DNA from: Castanea sativa
Taxonomy: Eukaryota > Streptophyta > Magnoliopsida > Fagales > Fagaceae
DNA length: 64,000 bases
NCBI RefSeq assembly: GCF_040712315.1
Contig: NC_134016.1
Coordinates: 20,071,890 to 20,135,889, forward strand
Direction: 5' to 3'
The notes under the pieces are model-generated. The model saw only the letters and a program-made list of their open reading frames with translations, made no database searches and had not been told where the DNA came from. Positions 58,528-64,000 of the stretch are shown piece after piece (position 1 is the first letter of the stretch; each line of letters begins with the position of its first letter). Made by a program: the position numbers and the translations under genes.

Positions 58528-58880
58528 CATCAGGATTCAGATTCGGCAGTGACCATTTTGTCTCATTAGGATTCAAATTCGGCAGTGACTATTTAGTCCT
58601 AGGCATCCTATTCCTTTTTTGAGATTCAGAGTCAGCAGTGACCATTTAGTATCACCAGAATTCAGATTCAGAAGCGACCGTTTAGTCCTATGCATCCTAT
58701 ACGTTCTTCGAGATTTAGATTCGGCAGCGACTGTTTAGTCTCACCAGGATTCAGATTTGGCAGCTACCGTTTGGTCCTATGCATCATATGCCTTATTTGA
58801 GATTCAGATTCGGCAGGAACTATTTCATCTCACCAAGATTCAAATTTGGCAGAGACCGTTTAATCCTTTGTTTTCCAAAA
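58528..58880. repeat. Tandem GATTCAGATTCGGCAG repeat
   Basis: About eight copies of GATTCAGATTCGGCAGTGAC followed by NNTTTAGTC. They alternate between a CTCACCAG spacer and a longer CTATGCATCCTAT...TTGA spacer, so the true unit is an approximately 88-bp dimer repeated about four times. Directly abuts the 3' LTR. Non-coding. Confidence 0.8.
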
Positions 58881-59212
58881 CTACCCTCACTCAAAATTGC
58901 ATTGCTTTCACATTTTCAATTCTCTCAAAATTTCCTATCTTTATCATGCATAGTCTCTCATATTTACCTAGCTTTCCTTTTAGTTTTGTTAGTGTTTCAT
59001 GTGTTTTCATAACATCCAACATATGCAAGTTCAGCTATGCTACTTAAACATTTGAACATATATATTTTCCAACATCATCATGGCATAGATGATAAAATAA
59101 AACAAACGATAAAAACCAAAAATAAAATATTCAAAAATACCAAAAATAAAATAAATGCTAGCATGCTTTGGTGGTTGCTTTGCTACTAATATATTTGCAA
59201 AAAATAAAAAAT

Positions 59213-59265
<53 letters not shown>
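59213..59265. repeat. (GA)n microsatellite
   Basis: About 25 uninterrupted GA dinucleotides ending at GAAATAG. It follows A-rich AATAAAAAATAAA repeats. A good candidate length-variable locus. Confidence 0.95.
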
Positions 59266-59269
<4 letters not shown>

Positions 59270-59715
59270 GACATTGACCTTAAGTGCAAAACTGAAGACT
59301 GAAGTTGAAAGCTGGACTCGCTAGATCGTGACTTGCTTCAAGAAACTTTTTAGAAGTGAGAATTTAAAGAAATGAAGTCAGAATGGTCAAAATGGAGCTT
59401 TGGGGCCCATTATTAGGCTACCATACGGCTTGGACAGCCCAACGCACCTTTAGTAGCCGTCGGGACTGCCTGGCGCACCTTTTGTGGCTGCTAGTCAGCG
59501 TTAACCAGTTGACCATTGACCCAAAAAAACAAAAAAACTAGAGTTTCTGCCCAAGTACCAAGGAACAAGCCAGAAATAGGGAAGGCCGGTTTCAACCCAT
59601 GAACAACACAGTTTCCGCACGCAATTTTGGGCAACAAAATGTGGTATCTCATTCTTTATGTGAGTACACAGTTAAGTCGGGTTGCAATTTCCTAGCAAAA
59701 GAAAAGTTGAACACT
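59266..59715. other. Spacer with short repeats
   Basis: Contains two copies of a CCC(A/T)(A/G)(C/G)GCACCTTT(A/T)GT motif (59437-59490). No gene recognised. Confidence 0.4.
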
Positions 59716-59719
59716 TAGA

Positions 59720-60432
59720 CTTCTGGAAACTTGATGCATGACAATGGGATATGGAAGCTGATTTGGGATCTTAATGTCCCAAACAAAGTTAAGAATTTCA
59801 CTTGGAGGTCATGTGGAGATGTTGTCCCAGTGAAGAAGAACTTGAAAAAGTGACAAATTCTCCAAGATGAAACACTTAATCACTACAAGCAAGTTGAGGA
59901 AACTATCCTACACGAAATCTGGGAGTGTCTGAACCTCTCACCAATCTGGGATTCCATGCTAGAGTTTTCTTTTCGTCGAACTTAATTCTTTTGTAACATT
60001 AAGGATTTACTTCTCTATCCGAACAACGAAAGGAAAGAGCTAGAGTTGATGGTAGTTATCTTATGGACTATATGGTTTCGTAGGAATCAAATAAGAGTAA
60101 GTAACAAGGATTATCCCATCACATAGGTAAGAGTAAGTAATAAAAGCTCTCAAGAGTAATGAAGATTCTTTATCTCCATTTGGCCACATTCTTGCTTTGG
60201 CCAAAGCTACTACAGATGTCAATTGTATTTCCTTTTCCCACACTTGAAGACTTGGCAATTTTATTGCTCATAACCTAGCTAAACATGCAAGACATGTTGC
60301 AGGTTTTACGGCGTGGATGGTGGATGTTCCTCCACACCTCGACTTTGTATTGTTAGCCGACCATGACTATTTATATATATATATATATAATGAAATTCAA
60401 TGCTTTCTTTCTCCAAAAAAAAAAAAAAAAGC
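59720..60432 (+). pseudogene. 3' end of a LINE, with poly(A)
   Basis: Frames read GIWKLIWDLNVPNKVKNFTW and, after CGDVVPVKKNLKK and a stop, ILHEIWECLNL: the reverse-transcriptase zinc-binding (zf-RVT) region of plant LINEs. Further on come ELELMVVILWTIWFRRNQIR and an RNase H-type tail GNFIAHNLAKHARHVAG then DVPPHL...LLADHD. Several stops. It ends with a TATATA run and a poly(A) tract at 60415-60430, as expected of a 5'-truncated LINE insertion. No flanking duplication was identified. Confidence 0.75.
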
Positions 60433-62900
60433 ATTAGCTTTAAGTGAAAAAGTGATTGTCAAGAAATCAAAAATTATAATCTCTCCTATTAGTATTACTG
60501 CTCAGATTAACATAAATGAATAATGAAGATGAATGATGAGAGTTATAAAAGTTAAGAACTAATTTGAAATAGGGTAAAGTTTTGGTCTTTTTATGTAATT
60601 CCCCCTTTCTTAATGAACTTATATAAAAAAAAAAAAAAAATTAATAGGTAGACAATTTCATAAAAAACAAACAAAAATTTGTAACCCTAATACACAGGAT
60701 ATGCATAATAAGTGCATAAAAAAGAAAAATAATGTATTAAACTACACTTCATGTCAACTAGCAAGTCAATAAAATTAAACTTTTCACTCCAAAAAAAAAA
60801 ATTGAACTGGTGAAAAGAGCCTATACAGAGACGAGAGGAGTACATGATTCAGGGTTTTTTTTTTTTTTTTTTTTGCTAAATAAAAAAGGGAGGGTCTTTG
60901 GTGTGTGCTCATCGACTCCACGCCACGTGACGGCAATGGATACTACATACTTCAAGTGTATTATATCGAATGCTCCTCTCTCACAAATTTTCTTTACAAT
61001 ATTATTCCTCGTTAAGCAATTGAGTTTCAAATCTCACCACCATTAATTAATTAAGCTTACTAGAACCCCCTTTCTAACATGCCATAATGACTTATATAAT
61101 TCAATTTGTATTTTTAATTTGGATAATAATTAGCTCAATCTTTGATATTGGAATAAATCTGGCCAAATCCTGAATCCCATGTTAATCAATTCAAAGATTT
61201 ATTTTGTAGAACCATATATATATATGCCCAATGAGTAGAGAGAAGATGCCATTTAAACCAAAATTAATTAGTCATCGTTTCCTTTATCTTCTTCTTTATT
61301 ATATCCAATTTATAAATTTTTTATCCAAGAGTTGCAGTGATTGACATGCTAAGAACTATTTAGTGTAATACAAGTTCAATTATTTTTCAGTGGTAAAGTC
61401 TCTGACATGGGTTTGAAACTCGGATCGGACCTTATTGTCTAACTAGATTAACTAGAAACCGTTCACCAACACGATTCTTTAAACTCTAAGAACTGGCCTA
61501 TGTAAGGAAAGTCAGTGAATCGTGCAAACTGCGGTTGAACCTTCCGAGTTTGAAAACCGTAAGCGGTTCTCATACGTCAAACCGTTAAAGTTTTTTTTTT
61601 GAGTACTTACAAGTTTAGAGCCATTGTTGAAGGCTGAAGCTTCAACCACATGAGATGCTATCAGATAAGATCACACCAACATCTTCCGAATTTGATGACG
61701 TTGTTTCTGCATTTTTGCCTTTGAAAACTTCTTTTTTGCTGCTTGCTTTATTGTCAACCACCAAGGCTTGCTAGCAAGCACTTCCTGCTTGGGTCTTGTT
61801 CTTTATTTAATTTTAACCCATTTTTAACTGGGTAGACATCTTCTAGCTTTTGATTATTTTTTGTTTTAATTCATAAATGGTGAATAATGGATTATTCAAA
61901 TGGGCTTGGCCATGGGCAAACAAATCAATTTCTCTCTTAAATATTTTATTGGGTCTCATAAAATAAAAACAGGGCAAATTACAATAAACTCACTAGTGGT
62001 TTGGCCCATTTTGCACCTTGCCTACTCGTAGTTTAAAACTTAACATTTTGCCCACCTATGCTTAACTCTATTTAGTGTCCATTACCCACCTCCATTAAAA
62101 TGAAGGGGAAAAATGTATTTTCTCTTCCCTTCTATGTCTCTCTCCTCCAAAAAAAAAAAAAAACATAAAAAAAAAGATCAAATAGGGAATTTTATAGAGA
62201 AACAAGCTGTGTGTCAAAACAAGATCAAATTGACAGGCCAACTTATTTACTTCATCATTTCTCTTTCTCAAACTCTCATCGTCTCTCTCACTCACTACCA
62301 TCGTCTCTCTCTCTCAAACTCAAATTTATCCCTTTGTTCCATTGCATTGAAAGTCAATCTGGGTTCTTGATATGAGTAAATTAGCTAATCACTCTCTCTC
62401 ATCTCCTCTTTCCAATGGTGGCGTTGACGAGGCCGATTAGCCACCATAGCGATAAACCAAATCGACCACCACCATCTTTGCTTTAAGGGTTTTTTTTGGG
62501 GGTTGTGAGTTTGATAATGATCTGATTATGGTGTGGTTATGGGTTGTGTATTGCAGTGGTTGTGGATTGTGGGCGAGGTGGTGGTAGTGCTAAGTTGTGG
62601 GTTCTGATAGTGGTTGTGGTAGCTATGGGTGGACAGGAGAGAAAGAGAGGATGAGGGCGATCAGATTGCAACACTTCATGGGTTTCATTTTATTTTATTT
62701 TTTTGCTTTTTGCTTTATGGTTGTGGGTTTGTCCTGCAAATGTCCTGTTGAGATACATAAACATAGCACTCCTTTGCATCCAAGAAAATGCAGCTGATAG
62801 ACCTACCATATTTGACGTGATCTTGATGTTCAACAAGGAAACTGCACTTCTACTGATGCGAAACTCAATCAACATGCCTTGAGACCCAACAATTAATATT
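60433..62900. other. AT-rich spacer with repeat debris
   Basis: No gene recognised. Holds a second poly(A) tract (60627-60642), a T-run (60854-60874), a segment with paired GAACCG/CGGTTC-type words (61430-61590), and a MITE-like segment starting GGGCAAATTACAATAAACTC (61974). CTCTCTCTC tracts lie at 62260-62400 and 62381-62402. Open frames at 60810-61046 and 62113-62370 lack any family signature. Confidence 0.45.
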
Positions 62901-63507
62901 GGAATACTTACCCAAGAAAGCTAAAATTTAGATTTTGATAGAAACTCCGACCCAACATTTATAAATAAAACGCGAACCAAAGGTATAAGTAACAGACCTC
63001 GATCCAATGATTATAATTGAATCACGAACCGAAAGTATAAAATTTGAACACCACAAGGAAGAATCTCTGATAAGTTCACAGTTATTGAAGAACCAAAAGA
63101 AGAAGCAAAACCTCACGTTTTTTTTTCGATTTTTTTATTCAATGATCCTCTATTACATTGAGTGCATGCTATTTATAAGACATGACTGAAAATAGAAAAA
63201 TCTATTAAAAAAAATGTACTAAATAATAAAAGCCTAAATTAAAATTGATTTGATCTGAAATTAGCAGCTCCAAAATAGGAAAATAGCTAAATAACATTCT
63301 AAATAATAGAAGCCTAAATTAAAGTTGATTTGGTCTAAAATTGGCAACTCTAGTATAGGAAAAATATTTATTAATTGATATGGAGCTGGAAAGTCAATCA
63401 ACCATTAATCCACATCATAAATCACGCCCAATTAAGACAGATCAACCCTCAATAGTTTGGATTAAATATATTACGTCTTCATCTTCCTTTGGGCCAAGAT
63501 TGGAATG
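62901..63507 (-). mobile_element. 3' untranslated or LTR part of gypsy element
   Basis: Lies just past the pol stop on the minus strand. Its part at 63370-63480 is homologous to 46190-46340. It includes a near-duplicated AATAATAAAAGCCTAAATTA / AATAATAGAAGCCTAAATTA segment (63222 and 63302), a tandem copy of about 80 bp. LTR ends were not resolved. Confidence 0.45.
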
Positions 63508-64000
63508 TCATGTGTTAGAATCAGCCCAAATCTTTTGAATCAGCCCATTAAGTGCTTCTTTGATCTTTTTGGATCTTGATCTAGTAATAGGCCCAACTGG
63601 AGCATGCAATAAATCCTTTAATGCTTGATGATTCTCATCATTTCCCCTCTCTTCAAAAGGATTCATCCTTGAATTTTCACCTACATCGAAAGGAGAAAGA
63701 TCAGAAACATTAAATGCAGCACAAATGTTATACTCACCTAGAAGATCCAACTTGTATGCATTATCATTGATTCTCTCAAGGACTTGAAATGGACCATCCC
63801 CTCTAGGATGTAGCTTGGATTGCCTACAGGCTGGAAATCTTTCTTTTCTCATATGCACCCAAACCCAATCACTCAATTCAAAGAGGACTTGTCAATGGCC
63901 ATTGTTGGCTTTGGTTGCATATTGCCCATCTTTATTTTTTATATGTTTCAGTATACTTTCATGGAGTTTCTTCACCATCTCAGCCTTCTTTTGACCATCT
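63508..64000 (-). pseudogene. Gypsy integrase C-terminal part, cut by window edge
   Basis: From the right edge the minus strand reads AEMVKKLHESILKHIKNKDG, a stop (TGA at about 63897), then LSDWVWVHMRKERFPACRQS, KLHPRGDGPFQVLERINDNA, YNICAAFNVSDLSPFDVGEN and the tail LHAPVGPITRSRSKKIKEAL. This is the standard C-terminal end of Ty3/gypsy integrase in plants (GDWVWVHMRKERFP...PRGDGPFQVL). The single stop and the loss of the usual Gly before DW show decay. The rest of the element lies outside the window. Same family as 46032-46231. Confidence 0.9.

Noticed and set aside
60810..61046. 78-codon frame with poly-Phe
   Set aside because: Depends on a T homopolymer; no homology recognised.

Overview
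This is nuclear DNA of a woody eudicot. The evidence is one intact multi-exon gene with GT/AG introns, copia and gypsy LTR retrotransposons, LINE remnants, hAT-like MITEs, AT-rich spacers and a block of plant mitochondrial DNA. Several short repeats look like those common in Fagales (oak/chestnut) genomes, but that placement is impression only.

Layout. 1-3.4 kb: an exon of an unrecognised gene split by a solo copia LTR, then an inverted copy of the same LTR family. 3.4-8.4 kb: a decayed minus-strand retrotransposon gag-like gene, an LTR-like stretch and three hAT-like MITEs. 8.58-14.35 kb: the one convincing host gene, SGS3, the dsRNA-binding partner of RDR6 in trans-acting siRNA production and antiviral silencing; it has a TATA box, a leader intron, six exons and a 633-residue product, with a ~1.66 kb insertion filling most of its last intron. 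15.97-17.41 kb: a large inverted minisatellite. 17.4-20.7 kb: minisatellites, a small MITE and AT-rich DNA. About 20.7-25.87 kb: a mitochondrial segment in the nucleus carrying rpl10 (open) and ccmB (one premature stop), with a LINE fragment inside. 25.9-29.2 kb: exon-sized remnants of at least two different host genes (HABP4/RGG-type RNA-binding protein and an ASCH-domain protein) plus one unidentified exon-like piece, all with splice sites retained.

30.4-52.95 kb is a very large degenerate tandem-repeat field: an approximately 32-bp CATGCT/GATGATCACATG subunit organised into longer units of roughly 0.85-1.2 kb. It is interrupted by solo LTRs with target-site duplications (34.7, 44.2 kb), by a 3.8-kb TG...CA element with a perfect ATATG duplication that itself holds another LTR, and by a strange 46.0-48.5 kb block in which gypsy and copia LTR sequence alternate every few tens of bases. 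A short non-repeat linker at 30.7-30.9 kb resembles the leader of plant gypsy elements and suggests the satellite may have come from a retrotransposon.

52.95-58.5 kb: a 5'-truncated, frameshifted copia element with its 3' LTR, the same LTR family scattered through the window. 58.5-64 kb: a tandem repeat, a GA microsatellite, a 3' LINE fragment with poly(A), AT-rich spacer, and at the right edge the minus-strand 3' part of a gypsy element of the same family as the fragment at 46.0 kb.

Only SGS3 looks like a working gene. Almost everything else is mobile DNA, organellar DNA or gene debris. All family names come from reading translated residues without database searches; exon borders come from reading frames and splice dinucleotides.
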